DNA of 64,000 nt from Providencia rettgeri (lineage in GTDB: Bacteria; Pseudomonadota; Gammaproteobacteria; Enterobacterales; Enterobacteriaceae): positions 4,216,001 to 4,280,000 of the forward strand of contig NZ_CP017671.1 in NCBI RefSeq assembly GCF_001874625.1, given 5' to 3'. A program made the translations under genes and the position numbers. Within the stretch, counting starts at the first letter, position 1. Every line of letters begins with the position of its first letter. This document shows, in pieces, positions 17,329-25,678 of the stretch. A model generated the notes under the pieces. That model was not told where the DNA came from. It saw nothing but the letters and a program-made list of their open reading frames with translations, and searched no databases.

Positions 17329-18795
17329 ATGATCAGAGAGTCTCTTAAGATCCACGGGAAAAAGCAATTTGAAATAAAACAAAAAGTTTTATTTCCACGC
17401 AAATCTAAAGAGATCCGCTACCAAGTTGAAACATTTTTCTTTCTGCCTTCTTCATTGCAAGTTAACCCTGACTTATACACACCGTCAAACCTTCAACGTA
17501 GCCTCAAAAATTATATTCGCCTCAGCCCTCCTGCGATTAAACTGTCTGCCTCACCAGATGAAAACGGGGAGCTAAACGATTTAAAGCGCTGGTTAGAACA
17601 ATGTGACCCGCTGAATCCCCCATCGCTAGATGAGTATGAAAATAAACTAAAACGCTATGCGCTCACCATCAAGAAAACCGTGCGTCTCAATATCAAAATG
17701 GTCAGCAAAAACCCGCAGCGACAAACTCCCGAATATCTAACCGAGCTAGTTGCTGATATTGGGAAATGCCTAAACGCTTACCGTGCCTTGTTACCGCTTG
17801 CAGCTCATATAGAAGAAGCCATTCACTCCAATGCATTTTCCTATTGCGATGAGTTTATGACTTATTACACCATCAATTACTTACGTGGTTTATTGGCTGA
17901 TAAACAAATACCGATACGTGAAGAAATACACCATTTTTGGTATCAAGAAATGCGTTACTTGAAGAAGCACTACCCTGATTGCTTTCCCAGTGACGAAACA
18001 GATGCTGAATTGGTTACCTACCGACGCAACCTATTAAAAAAATATATTAATCGCTATCTCTACTTAGAAATCCGCCATAAGCGCGGTTTACCGCTACTGT
18101 TGCATTCTATTTATGGTATTGCTGCGGCTATTTCGATGATTTTTGCCACGCTAATTGCCTTTCTTTGGCAGGGCAAATACGGTGCATTAAGTGCAAACTT
18201 ATTTTTGGCTATGGTCATCGGTTATATTTTTAAAGATAGGCTAAAAGAAATCGGTAGGGAGCAATTGTACCGGCTCTTCCAAAAATGGATACCTGACAGG
18301 CAATTACGTATTTATCGCGAAGGCGTTAAAGCCCCTGTTGGGGTATGTAAGGAATCCTTTCGGTTTATCAGCGAAAACATGCTATCGCCAGATATTCGTG
18401 AAATGCGCCAGCAATCTCACTGGGTGAATTTGGTCAATGTACAGCGTATGGAAGATATTCTATATTATCGAAAGGACGTATTACTCCATAACCGCCATTC
18501 TGTTTTTGAGAAAAACCAGTCTTCTATTGCTGATATCACCCGCTTTAATATTTCTGACTTTTTGAAATACATTGATATTAGCTATGAAGAATTAACCGTT
18601 AATGAAGATGAACCCGCTATTATTGGTGAAAAGGTTTACCATATTTATCTCTGCCGCCGCGTCACCATTAACAAGAAAACTTACAATGAGCTGGCGCGTT
18701 TGGTAGTAAATGCTGATGGGATTAAACGCTTGGAAGTATTACAGTCTTTGGATTTATTAGCGACTGATGAAGATATTGAAATCACACCACAGTAA
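17329..18795 (+). CDS. Conserved-looking hypothetical protein with two central transmembrane helices
   Basis: I do not recognise this 488-residue protein. There is no signal peptide. The N-terminal part (1 to about 250) is highly charged and probably helical. Two hydrophobic helices at about 255-282 and 288-303 (GIAAAISMIFATLIAFLW; LFLAMVIGYIF) form a hairpin. A charged C-terminal cytoplasmic part contains RQLRIYREGVKAPVG and a beta-like segment ending in acidic residues. No Walker, protease or kinase motif is visible. Start codon, ribosome-binding site (AAAGGCG) and coding composition look normal, and the gene stands alone between two terminator-like structures. Confidence 0.75.
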   Translation: MIRESLKIHGKKQFEIKQKVLFPRKSKEIRYQVETFFFLPSSLQVNPDLYTPSNLQRSLKNYIRLSPPAIKLSASPDENGELNDLKRWLEQCDPLNPPSLDEYENKLKRYALTIKKTVRLNIKMVSKNPQRQTPEYLTELVADIGKCLNAYRALLPLAAHIEEAIHSNAFSYCDEFMTYYTINYLRGLLADKQIPIREEIHHFWYQEMRYLKKHYPDCFPSDETDAELVTYRRNLLKKYINRYLYLEIRHKRGLPLLLHSIYGIAAAISMIFATLIAFLWQGKYGALSANLFLAMVIGYIFKDRLKEIGREQLYRLFQKWIPDRQLRIYREGVKAPVGVCKESFRFISENMLSPDIREMRQQSHWVNLVNVQRMEDILYYRKDVLLHNRHSVFEKNQSSIADITRFNISDFLKYIDISYEELTVNEDEPAIIGEKVYHIYLCRRVTINKKTYNELARLVVNADGIKRLEVLQSLDLLATDEDIEITPQ

Positions 18796-18834
18796 TTTTC
18801 ACTGCGAATATTGTAACCAATTGAGCTTGTAGCA

Positions 18835-18896
18835 AGGCGGATAGCGACGATATCTCGGGTCAGTATGTGACCCGAGTAGCTAAACCACTACCGCCT
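18835..18896. repeat. Nested intergenic palindrome, possible repetitive extragenic element and bidirectional terminator
   Basis: The inner stem is CTCGGGTCA (18854-18862), loop GTATG, then TGACCCGAG (18868-18876), perfect. An outer pairing is AGGCGG (18835-18840) with CCGCCT (18891-18896), extended by TAG/CTA. The layout (AGCAAGGCGG, central GTATGTGACC, ACCGCCTA) resembles palindromic intergenic repeats seen in related enteric genomes. It lies exactly between two convergent genes. Copy number elsewhere cannot be judged from one window. Confidence 0.6.
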
Positions 18897-18912
18897 AAAT
18901 GAGGACGAATAT

Positions 18913-19671
18913 TTAGTAGTACAGCGCAATGAACTGATCATCAACTCGCTTTATATCCACTGGGGTATCAAAAATATCCTCAATAATATCTGATTTCATA
19001 ATATCCTCAGGTTTACCATGATAAGACAGTTTTCCGTCTCTTAAGGCAACAATATAGTCAGAATATACCGAAGCGAAGTTAATATCGTGGATAACTAAAA
19101 TAATAGTTTTCCCCAGCTCATCAGCCGCTTTGCGCAGCAACTTCATCATAATTACCGCATGTTTCATATCGAGGTTATTTAAAGGCTCATCAAGTAAAAC
19201 ATATTCAGTATCCTGACATAAAACCATTGCCACATAAGCCCGTTGGCGCTGGCCCCCCGATAACTCATCTAAATAACGATGGCGTAAATTCGATAAATTA
19301 AGAAAAGAGAGTGACTCATCAATTTTCTTTTTATCCTCAATATTTAAACGACCTTTAGTGTAAGGATAGCGCCCAAAGCCAACTAACTCTTCAACAGTTA
19401 ACCGACTGGCAAATTGATTTTCTTGGCGCAGTACTGACAAACATTTAGCTAGCTGATCACTTGGCGTTGTCGATACGTCTAACTCATTGACTTTGACATA
19501 GCCACCATCGTCTGGCACCAATAAGCGCCCAATAATCGATAATAGTGTTGACTTACCCGCGCCATTAGGGCCGATAATTGAGGTAATGCCGCTATTTTTA
19601 ATTGATGTTGTCACGTCATCTAAGACTTTAGTACCCTGATAACTTTTCGATATCTGACTAATTTCAATCAT
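18913..19671 (-). CDS. Iron-siderophore ABC transporter ATP-binding protein
   Basis: A 252-residue ATPase of the FepC/FecE class, closest in feel to VctC/CeuD/YclP, which serve catecholate or hydroxamate siderophores. Walker A IIGPNGAGKST (about residues 33-43), signature [13 protein letters not shown], Walker B YVLLDEPLNNLD and switch VIHDINFA are intact. It ends a four-gene minus-strand operon (binding protein, two permeases, ATPase) with one- to few-base spacing. No receptor or biosynthesis gene lies nearby. Confidence 0.9.
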   Translation of the reverse strand: MIEISQISKSYQGTKVLDDVTTSIKNSGITSIIGPNGAGKSTLLSIIGRLLVPDDGGYVKVNELDVSTTPSDQLAKCLSVLRQENQFASRLTVEELVGFGRYPYTKGRLNIEDKKKIDESLSFLNLSNLRHRYLDELSGGQRQRAYVAMVLCQDTEYVLLDEPLNNLDMKHAVIMMKLLRKAADELGKTIILVIHDINFASVYSDYIVALRDGKLSYHGKPEDIMKSDIIEDIFDTPVDIKRVDDQFIALYY

Positions 19672-19672
19672 A

Positions 19673-20656
19673 CTAAAACCTTCTTAACACCATATAAATA
19701 AAGAATATCCCACCGACAAACTCGATAACAACCGATAATGTCCCTGCCATATTAAGGCCATACTCTAGGATTAATTGCCCACCAATCAGCGCTATTACCC
19801 CAAGTAAAAACGAAACAGGAAGTAAATAACGATGTTGGCTGCTACCACTCACCAAGTAAGCTAAGTTTGCTACCATTAACCCTAAAAAGGTCAGGGGCCC
19901 AACCAGTGCGGTCGAAACTGCAACTAATATTGAGATTAGCAATAAAATAACCGTTACTTGCTGACGATAATTAATACCAAGGTTCACCGCATTAGCTTGC
20001 CCTAATGCAATAACATCAAAACAATAGCGCATCCGCCATAGTAAGATACCCACCACGACTGTAATCAGTAATGTGAATAAAATCAGCTCCGGCGTCCCTT
20101 TAGTAAAGGTTGCAAACATACGACTCTGTAAAATAGAGAATTCATTAGGGTCCATCAAACGTTGTAGCAAGGTAGCCACGCTACGGAATAAAGTCCCTAA
20201 GATAATACCCACCATTAAAACTAGGTTGATATTCATTTTAACAGACACGAATAACCAGCGATAAAGCAGGACGGAGAACAACACTAATAATGTTGACTCT
20301 AATAAAAACTTACCGATATTCAGTAGCCAAGAGGCAGGAAAGCTATCTGTATAAAAGATAAAAATGGTTTGTAATAAAACAAATAAGGCCTCTAACCCCA
20401 TGATAGAGGGCGTAAGTATCTTATTGTTTGCAACGGTTTGGAACAGAACCGTCGAAACCCCTGCGGCAAAAGCAACCACAACCATGGTTAGAACAATATA
20501 CCCGCGGTGCGGTAAAATATAAGCAAGATTACTGCCGAGATTTACCGTCATATAAAGAATGATAGATAACAGCGACAATGCCAGTAATATCCATATTCTT
20601 TGCAATGGTGTTACCCCTTTTTTGGGTAATGCCATTGATGAGTTAACTTTTTGCAT
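19673..20656 (-). CDS. Iron-siderophore ABC transporter permease 2 (FecCD family)
   Basis: A 327-residue polytopic FecCD-family permease with about nine hydrophobic helices. The conserved loop ALVGPLTFLGLMVANLAYLVSG is the FecCD cytoplasmic motif that contacts the ATPase. It resembles VctG/CeuC/YclO. It overlaps the first permease gene by 14 bases and ends one base before the ATPase start, so translation is tightly coupled. Confidence 0.9.
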   Translation of the reverse strand: MQKVNSSMALPKKGVTPLQRIWILLALSLLSIILYMTVNLGSNLAYILPHRGYIVLTMVVVAFAAGVSTVLFQTVANNKILTPSIMGLEALFVLLQTIFIFYTDSFPASWLLNIGKFLLESTLLVLFSVLLYRWLFVSVKMNINLVLMVGIILGTLFRSVATLLQRLMDPNEFSILQSRMFATFTKGTPELILFTLLITVVVGILLWRMRYCFDVIALGQANAVNLGINYRQQVTVILLLISILVAVSTALVGPLTFLGLMVANLAYLVSGSSQHRYLLPVSFLLGVIALIGGQLILEYGLNMAGTLSVVIEFVGGIFFIYMVLRRF

Positions 20657-21605
20657 AACGTTGCTGCTTCAACAATAAATATAAGAAAATCACCGCACCC
20701 ACAACACCTAAAATCACACTCGCGGGGATTTCAAATGGGTAGCGGATTAAGCGCCCAATAATGTCGCACAGTAGCACTAAGCCCCCACCCGCAATACAGA
20801 TCCACGGGATAGTTTTGCGAATGTTATCCCCCATCACTAAGCTGACAAGATTTGGAATAATTAAACCAAGGAAAGGTAAAGCCCCAACGACGACGACAAC
20901 CACACCACTAATTAATGCGATGATGGATAAGCCAATTGTCATTACTTTGCGATAATTTAACCCAACATTAATCGAAAACTCACGCCCCATACCTGCAACG
21001 GTAAAACTATCGGCAATCCAGCAAGCAATTAGCGTAAGAATTCCTACTAGCCACAGCAATTCATAACGACCTTGGATAATGCTAGAGAAGTCCCCGCTCA
21101 TCCATGCGCCTAGTGATTGCAACAAATCAAAGTAATAAGCCGTAAAAATAGTTAATGCACTAATGACTGCACCAAGCATAATCCCGACAAGCGGCACAAT
21201 TAATGCAGATTTTAAAATAATTCTGCGTAAAAGTACCATAAACAGCATCGTCCCCATCAACGCAAACCCACTAGCAACCACCATTTTGGTCATAATACTT
21301 GCAGCAGGAAATAACACCATCACGACCAACAGACCTAAGCTCGCTGACTGTGTTGTTCCGGCTAAAGAAGGCTCGACAAAACGGTTTTGTGTGAGTAACT
21401 GCATGATGAGGCCTGCAACACTCATTGCACTGCCCGCTAAAATTAAAGAGAGAGTTCGAGGAATTCGGCTAATAAAAAAGATGTCTTGCATCTCTGGGTC
21501 GGTGAAAAGCGAAACGGGTGACACGTCACCCGCTCCAATAAACAAGCTTAATACCGCTAAAACCAATAACGCGATAATTCCACAAAAAAGATAAAGCGTT
21601 TTCAT
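20643..21605 (-). CDS. Iron-siderophore ABC transporter permease 1 (FecCD family)
   Basis: A 320-residue FecCD-family inner-membrane permease resembling VctD/CeuB/YclN. The N-terminal FISRIPRTLSLILAGSAMSVAG is the standard RxPR-type opening of the family. GALPFLGLIIPNLVSLVMGD is the ATPase-contact loop. It forms a heterodimer with permease 2. It begins three bases after the binding-protein stop. Confidence 0.9.
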   Translation of the reverse strand: MKTLYLFCGIIALLVLAVLSLFIGAGDVSPVSLFTDPEMQDIFFISRIPRTLSLILAGSAMSVAGLIMQLLTQNRFVEPSLAGTTQSASLGLLVVMVLFPAASIMTKMVVASGFALMGTMLFMVLLRRIILKSALIVPLVGIMLGAVISALTIFTAYYFDLLQSLGAWMSGDFSSIIQGRYELLWLVGILTLIACWIADSFTVAGMGREFSINVGLNYRKVMTIGLSIIALISGVVVVVVGALPFLGLIIPNLVSLVMGDNIRKTIPWICIAGGGLVLLCDIIGRLIRYPFEIPASVILGVVGAVIFLYLLLKQQRYAKS

Positions 21606-21608
21606 GGG

Positions 21609-22577
21609 TTATTTTGCTTGGCTCTTCTCTAACGCGTTATTGATGTCATCCATTAACTTAGAATAAGTCTGAATTCCGCCTGAAATATACACCGCTGTTG
21701 GGTCAAGGTAAGTAATTTGGCCTTTTTGCCATGCTGCTGTTTTTCTCACTAAAGCGTTATCTAATACTTCAGCAGCAGGTTGGGCGTCTGTTTTACCAAT
21801 CGCGCTATCACGGTCGATAACAAACAACCAATCAGGGTTTAGTTTCACCAGTAATTCCGCATTCACAATATTACCATGGCGGCCCGTATTTTCTGTAAAC
21901 ACATACGCAGGTTCAAAACCTAGCACATCAAAGATAAAACCAAAGCGTGAACCTGGACCATAAGCAGAAATTTTACCGCCGCTAACCAAGATCACCATCG
22001 CTTTACCCGCTGTTGGTGCTTTAGTTTTAATACCCTCTATCTTATTATTGAAATTAGCAATCAGTTCTTTGGCTTTATCTTCTTTACCAAATAACATACC
22101 AAGTTCATTAGTACGCTCAGTTAAGCTACCAATAAAGTTTTTGTTATCAATATCTAATGAAATAGTTGGCGCTACACCGCTGAGTTTGTCATACGCATCT
22201 CGTGCACGGCTACCGCCTAAGATTAGGTCAGGTTTAGCATTACTGAGTGTTTCATAGGCAGGTTCAAATAATGTTCCCCCATTAACAAACTCAGAACCGC
22301 TATATTTGGTTAGGAAATCTGGGAAATGAACATTGGTTTGTGGAACACCGGCAACTGGTGCCCCGAGTGCATCCATAATGTCCAATGTTTCCATGTTCAT
22401 CACCATGACTTTTTGCGGATGACGAGGAATTTCAGTTTTGCCTTGGGCATGTTCAATTGTGATAGTTTGTTGTTCTGCAACCTGAGTTGTTTCTGTCTTT
22501 TCTTTAGCGTTATCGCAACCAACTAATACTAAAGCAGATAACAAGGCAATACCTGAAACTAATGATTTTGCAAACAT
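21609..22577 (-). CDS. Siderophore-binding lipoprotein (FatB/CeuE/YclQ type)
   Basis: A 322-residue class III substrate-binding protein. The N-terminus is a lipoprotein signal with lipobox LVGC (Cys about residue 21), so it is tethered to the membrane, as in the CeuE/FatB/YclQ group. The motifs HAQGKTEIPRHPQKVMVM and EPAYETLSNAKPDLILG are typical of iron-siderophore binding proteins. GGAGAAAATCAG precedes the ATG. It is the first gene of the operon and lies behind a Fur-box-like palindrome at 22662-22686. Confidence 0.9.
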   Translation of the reverse strand: MFAKSLVSGIALLSALVLVGCDNAKEKTETTQVAEQQTITIEHAQGKTEIPRHPQKVMVMNMETLDIMDALGAPVAGVPQTNVHFPDFLTKYSGSEFVNGGTLFEPAYETLSNAKPDLILGGSRARDAYDKLSGVAPTISLDIDNKNFIGSLTERTNELGMLFGKEDKAKELIANFNNKIEGIKTKAPTAGKAMVILVSGGKISAYGPGSRFGFIFDVLGFEPAYVFTENTGRHGNIVNAELLVKLNPDWLFVIDRDSAIGKTDAQPAAEVLDNALVRKTAAWQKGQITYLDPTAVYISGGIQTYSKLMDDINNALEKSQAK

Positions 22578-22661
22578 CTGATTTTCTCCATCCGTCTATA
22601 AAAATACTGATGATAAAATTCGGTGATTTAAAGATGGGAAGTATATTACACACAATCAAGC

Positions 22662-22686
22662 GCAAATGATATTAGTTTGCATTTGC
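22662..22686. promoter_or_regulatory. Fur-box-like palindrome upstream of the siderophore importer
   Basis: GCAAATG, 11 bases, CATTTGC: a perfect 7-base inverted repeat rich in the NAT triplets of Fur sites (AAATGATATTAG on one strand). It is 85 bases upstream of the binding-protein start. Iron repression is expected for this class of transporter; the assignment is by motif and position only. Confidence 0.5.
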
Positions 22687-22837
22687 ATTCACTAAAAAAT
22701 TGTCAGAACGCACAAAAACATCAATTTGACTGTTTCAATATTTTTTGCACATAAAAGAAGAGAATAAGTCCACGAGGGTAAATATTACAGAGGAAGTTTA
22801 AGTTAATAACAGATTGATTTTTATGATTAAATAAAAA

Positions 22838-22919
22838 TAAATAGGTTGAATTTTCGACTGTAGTTGCTTAACTATTTCGATTACAGCAGACCACATAAAC
22901 CTCAACTTCAACCTATTTA
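22838..22919. repeat. 13-base perfect inverted repeat spaced by 56 bases, downstream of mrpJ
   Basis: TAAATAGGTTGAA at 22838-22850 and TTCAACCTATTTA at 22907-22919. A smaller internal pair, CTGTA (22858-22862) with TACAG (22882-22886), could nest inside. It lies 26 bases after the end of mrpJ. It could fold as a long hairpin terminator for the fimbrial operon, or be the remains of a small inverted-repeat element. Confidence 0.5.
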
Positions 22920-22944
22920 CTATTAACAAGCATTAAAATGCTCA

Positions 22945-23217
22945 TTATTGTATATCATCTAATTGACCATTTTCAGTGAGCTGAGAACTGATATCTTCAA
23001 GAAACCAATCAATGGGTGTCCTCATTAAAAATGAAAGTTTAAACAAATGAAATAAATCAATCTTAATTTTACCTCTTTCATAGCGAGAGATCTGCTGCTG
23101 ACTGACACCTAACAATTGAGCTAACTGAAAGCCTGTATAGCCTAACTCCCGACGTTTTTCTAAGATCCTCTGACCTACCATATAATGGATTTTTTCACTA
23201 CCGTTTTCTGAATACAT
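22945..23217 (-). CDS. mrpJ: MrpJ-type fimbrial/motility regulator (XRE family)
   Basis: A 90-residue single-domain Cro/C1-type DNA-binding protein. The helix-turn-helix is around residues 14-65 (VGQRILEKRRELGYTGFQLA, then VSQQQISRYERG). In Proteus mirabilis MrpJ is the last gene of the MR/P operon and represses flagellar genes when fimbriae are made. Position (last in the operon, 14 bases after mrpH), size and the central SQQQISRYE segment all fit that family. GGTGAAAAT precedes the ATG. Confidence 0.88.
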   Translation of the reverse strand: MYSENGSEKIHYMVGQRILEKRRELGYTGFQLAQLLGVSQQQISRYERGKIKIDLFHLFKLSFLMRTPIDWFLEDISSQLTENGQLDDIQ

Positions 23218-23231
23218 ATTTTCACCATTTA

Positions 23232-24098
23232 TTAAGGTACAGTTAAAATAAGGGCTGCGGCACCATCAAACCTACCGGCTTCAACTCTGCCATTGGTGCC
23301 TAATACTGCTTTAAGGTTGACAGTACTTACTCCACCAGCGGGAATATGAATTTTGTAACCATTCTCTCCTGGAGTATCATTTGAGCCCAGATATAAATCA
23401 GCATATAAACTACCATCTGGGCGTAACTTCACATGACCATTAGTTACGTTAATCCCTGTAGCAATAACTAAAACGTCCATGTCCAAATTGCATGTCACAT
23501 CAATATTCACTTGTTTTGTTTGACCTGCAAGATCTGCTTCACTAATGGAACCAAAGTTGATATCTGGGATCGTATTGTTGATCTTACAAGCTCCAATCGG
23601 TGGAGGCGCAATACCACATAATGAGCCGGGAATTAACCCACCCTTATCTGTAACCCCTTTTTGATCTTGGTAAAACAGCCCCACACACTCTTGATTATTC
23701 TGTAACCTAACTCCGGTATGAACAGCCCACTGAGCTGCTGGAGCTGTCGCCTTTGCCCAAACACCAGGTATATTCTGAACATCACGCATATACCGATACT
23801 TAGAAATTTCGGCCAACTCGACTGTTGCAGCCCCCGGTGTTCCAGCAGCTGTATGCTTATGGCTTATGGTGAGATAGCATGTCGGCCACCCATAACAAGG
23901 ATTAAGCGTAGTTGGCAATTCAGGGTCCCAGCGAGCAATAACATACTTATAGTCTGCATCCCCATTACTTGGGCTATTACCGGGTCTTGATTCCGTGATA
24001 TAGGAAAAAACAGAGGCTGATGCAGTAGATAAAAACATAACTGCACCAATTAATAGCGATAACAAAACTTTCATATTAGTCACAGCCTTATTATTCAT
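23232..24098 (-). CDS. mrpH: MrpH-like fimbrial tip adhesin
   Basis: A 288-residue two-domain adhesin. It has a signal peptide, an N-terminal receptor-binding domain to about residue 165, then after a PPPIGAC linker a C-terminal pilin-like domain. The three histidines reported to bind zinc in Proteus MrpH (72, 74, 117) have counterparts in ISHKH (H80, H82) and WAVH (H127). Counting from the alternative start at 24074 (MKVLLSLLIG) these become 72, 74 and 119. The longer start overlaps mrpG by 8 bases and neither start has a strong ribosome-binding site. The N-terminal domain also holds a Cys pair in CYGWPTC. Confidence 0.85.
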   Translation of the reverse strand: MNNKAVTNMKVLLSLLIGAVMFLSTASASVFSYITESRPGNSPSNGDADYKYVIARWDPELPTTLNPCYGWPTCYLTISHKHTAAGTPGAATVELAEISKYRYMRDVQNIPGVWAKATAPAAQWAVHTGVRLQNNQECVGLFYQDQKGVTDKGGLIPGSLCGIAPPPIGACKINNTIPDINFGSISEADLAGQTKQVNIDVTCNLDMDVLVIATGINVTNGHVKLRPDGSLYADLYLGSNDTPGENGYKIHIPAGGVSTVNLKAVLGTNGRVEAGRFDGAAALILTVP

Positions 24099-24621
24099 AA
24101 TCTAATTTAAACGTGGCCACTGCGCTATAAGGGCCTACTTTAATTGACTTATTTGTAATAGCATCTGGCTCACCTTTTAAATATGCATAGAACCGTAACT
24201 GATTAGAGCCATCTTGTAGGTTTATCTTCGAACCCTTTTGTTCGAGAGCTAACGGTGTCCTATCTGAGCTTTGTAGGCCAATGGCAAAACCAGAAGCGAC
24301 ACTGCTAGTCGATAAAGCCAAAAACCCTGGAAGCGCAAGATTAGGTGTCCCAGAGAAAGTCACTTCCACAGTTTTCCCGATGCTGATATCACAGTCAGCT
24401 AACTTAACCATAAATTCTTTGCCTGGAGTTTCACCATAGGCATAAAAGTTCTTCTCGGGTGTATCAAAAAAATCCATGGTGATGTTTTCATCACCGGGCA
24501 AAATAGTGCAAGGTTCTTCCACTAAATTACCTATAATTCTTAGGTTATCAGGTATAGCGAACGCGCTACTGATATTAATAAGTAGAGCACCAGCTACTGC
24601 ACATTGAATTAATTTGTTCAT
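24091..24621 (-). CDS. mrpG: Minor fimbrial subunit, MrpG-like
   Basis: A 176-residue chaperone-usher pilin. Signal peptide to about residue 22 (SSAFA), then the EEPCTI start of the immunoglobulin-like fold, paired Cys (PC and ADCDI) and the C-terminal donor-strand-recognition pattern AVATFKLDYE. It is clearly paralogous to the major pilin MrpA in this operon (TVEVTFSGTP against SVQTTFTGTP; FYAYLKGEP against FQAYLQGDA). In MR/P fimbriae MrpG is an adaptor near the tip. Its start is two bases after mrpF. Confidence 0.85.
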   Translation of the reverse strand: MNKLIQCAVAGALLINISSAFAIPDNLRIIGNLVEEPCTILPGDENITMDFFDTPEKNFYAYGETPGKEFMVKLADCDISIGKTVEVTFSGTPNLALPGFLALSTSSVASGFAIGLQSSDRTPLALEQKGSKINLQDGSNQLRFYAYLKGEPDAITNKSIKVGPYSAVATFKLDYE

Positions 24622-24623
24622 TA

Positions 24624-25112
24624 TTATTGGTACTCCGCTAGCAATGTCCCTGTTGCGGTAAAGCCTCCTTCAGGCAAAGTCATACCTAATTTTTTTACTG
24701 GTACAACTTCAAGAATTGGCGCTTGTCCATAGTCGATTTTAAGTGGTTTGTTTATTTCAAAGCCCAAACCATTTTGTGTAATACGCATGCCAAGATTCGG
24801 TATATTGGTTTGTAATGCTGATTTATCAAAATCTGTTGGCGTCCCAATGATCGTTAGCACTAAATCCCAACCTTTTAGGTTGTCTTCACATTTTAAGGCG
24901 TAGTTAATTGGCTTCGTAAAATTGACACCATCCACTTTATGTAAACCAATATCTTTATATTCAATAATATGCACTTTATTTTCAAACACAGTACAAGGTG
25001 GTGGTATGAGTAACGTGCCAGTAAACTCTACATCATCAGCCATAGCTGGACTTACTGATATAGTAAGTAAACTCATTAACAGAGGAATTTTTTTCATTAT
25101 TTTTTGCATCAT
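24624..25112 (-). CDS. mrpF: Minor fimbrial subunit, MrpF-like
   Basis: About 162 residues, exported (signal ending SPAMA). The pilin fold carries an unusual PPPCTV entry, a paired Cys in ALKCED, and a C-terminus GGFTATGTLLAEYQ. The frame opens with GTG at 25124. GAGG followed by six bases before the ATG at 25112 makes that the better start. It is a tandem paralogue of the MrpE-like gene upstream, sharing PPPC, KP(I/V)NY and VPV.. segments. Confidence 0.82.
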   Translation of the reverse strand: MMQKIMKKIPLLMSLLTISVSPAMADDVEFTGTLLIPPPCTVFENKVHIIEYKDIGLHKVDGVNFTKPINYALKCEDNLKGWDLVLTIIGTPTDFDKSALQTNIPNLGMRITQNGLGFEINKPLKIDYGQAPILEVVPVKKLGMTLPEGGFTATGTLLAEYQ

Positions 25113-25120
25113 ATTTTTCC

Positions 25121-25678
25121 TCACTGGTAATCGAGTTTAATAGTAACGCCAGCTTGAAAAGCTCCACCTTGAGTCAGTGGTTTCGATAAATCACGAACAG
25201 GTACCGCTTCAAATTGGGGGGCATTTGGATAAACAAATTTAATCTCTTCATTTAAATGAAGTTTATTCCCGTTATAACGAAAACCAATCCCTAGCCCTGG
25301 AATATTCGTTGCTACTGCTCCCGTTGCGTCAAATATTGCGGGATTTCCTATTAAAGACATTTTCATTTGTGATGTTGGTCTTTTAGAACAATCAATATTA
25401 TAATTAACTGGTTTTGCGTATGCTAAACCATCGATTCGCGTACTCATCACTTCTTTAAAATCGATTTTGATAATCTGATTGTTATTAATCACACAAGGTG
25501 GTGGCGCTAAAACAACCCCTGTAATGGGTATGGTTACCATACCTGGCGTTATTGTATTCCTTACGCTTGCTAATCCACTCATGCGCGAATCGGGCAACCC
25601 TGCATATGAAATTGACGTAAAAAATATCCCAGCAAGACATGGTGCAAGCAGGTATCGTTGCTTATTTAAATCACTCAT
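25121..25678 (-). CDS. mrpE: Minor fimbrial subunit, MrpE-like
   Basis: A 185-residue pilin with signal peptide (ending ISYA). VVLAPPPCVINNN gives the first Cys and YNIDC the second. The C-terminus GGAFQAGVTIKLDYQ fits donor-strand exchange. AGGTGG precedes the ATG, which overlaps the end of the upstream pilin gene by 8 bases. The letter is assigned by order and size relative to Proteus MR/P and is less certain than A, B, C, D, H and J. Confidence 0.8.
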   Translation of the reverse strand: MSDLNKQRYLLAPCLAGIFFTSISYAGLPDSRMSGLASVRNTITPGMVTIPITGVVLAPPPCVINNNQIIKIDFKEVMSTRIDGLAYAKPVNYNIDCSKRPTSQMKMSLIGNPAIFDATGAVATNIPGLGIGFRYNGNKLHLNEEIKFVYPNAPQFEAVPVRDLSKPLTQGGAFQAGVTIKLDYQ

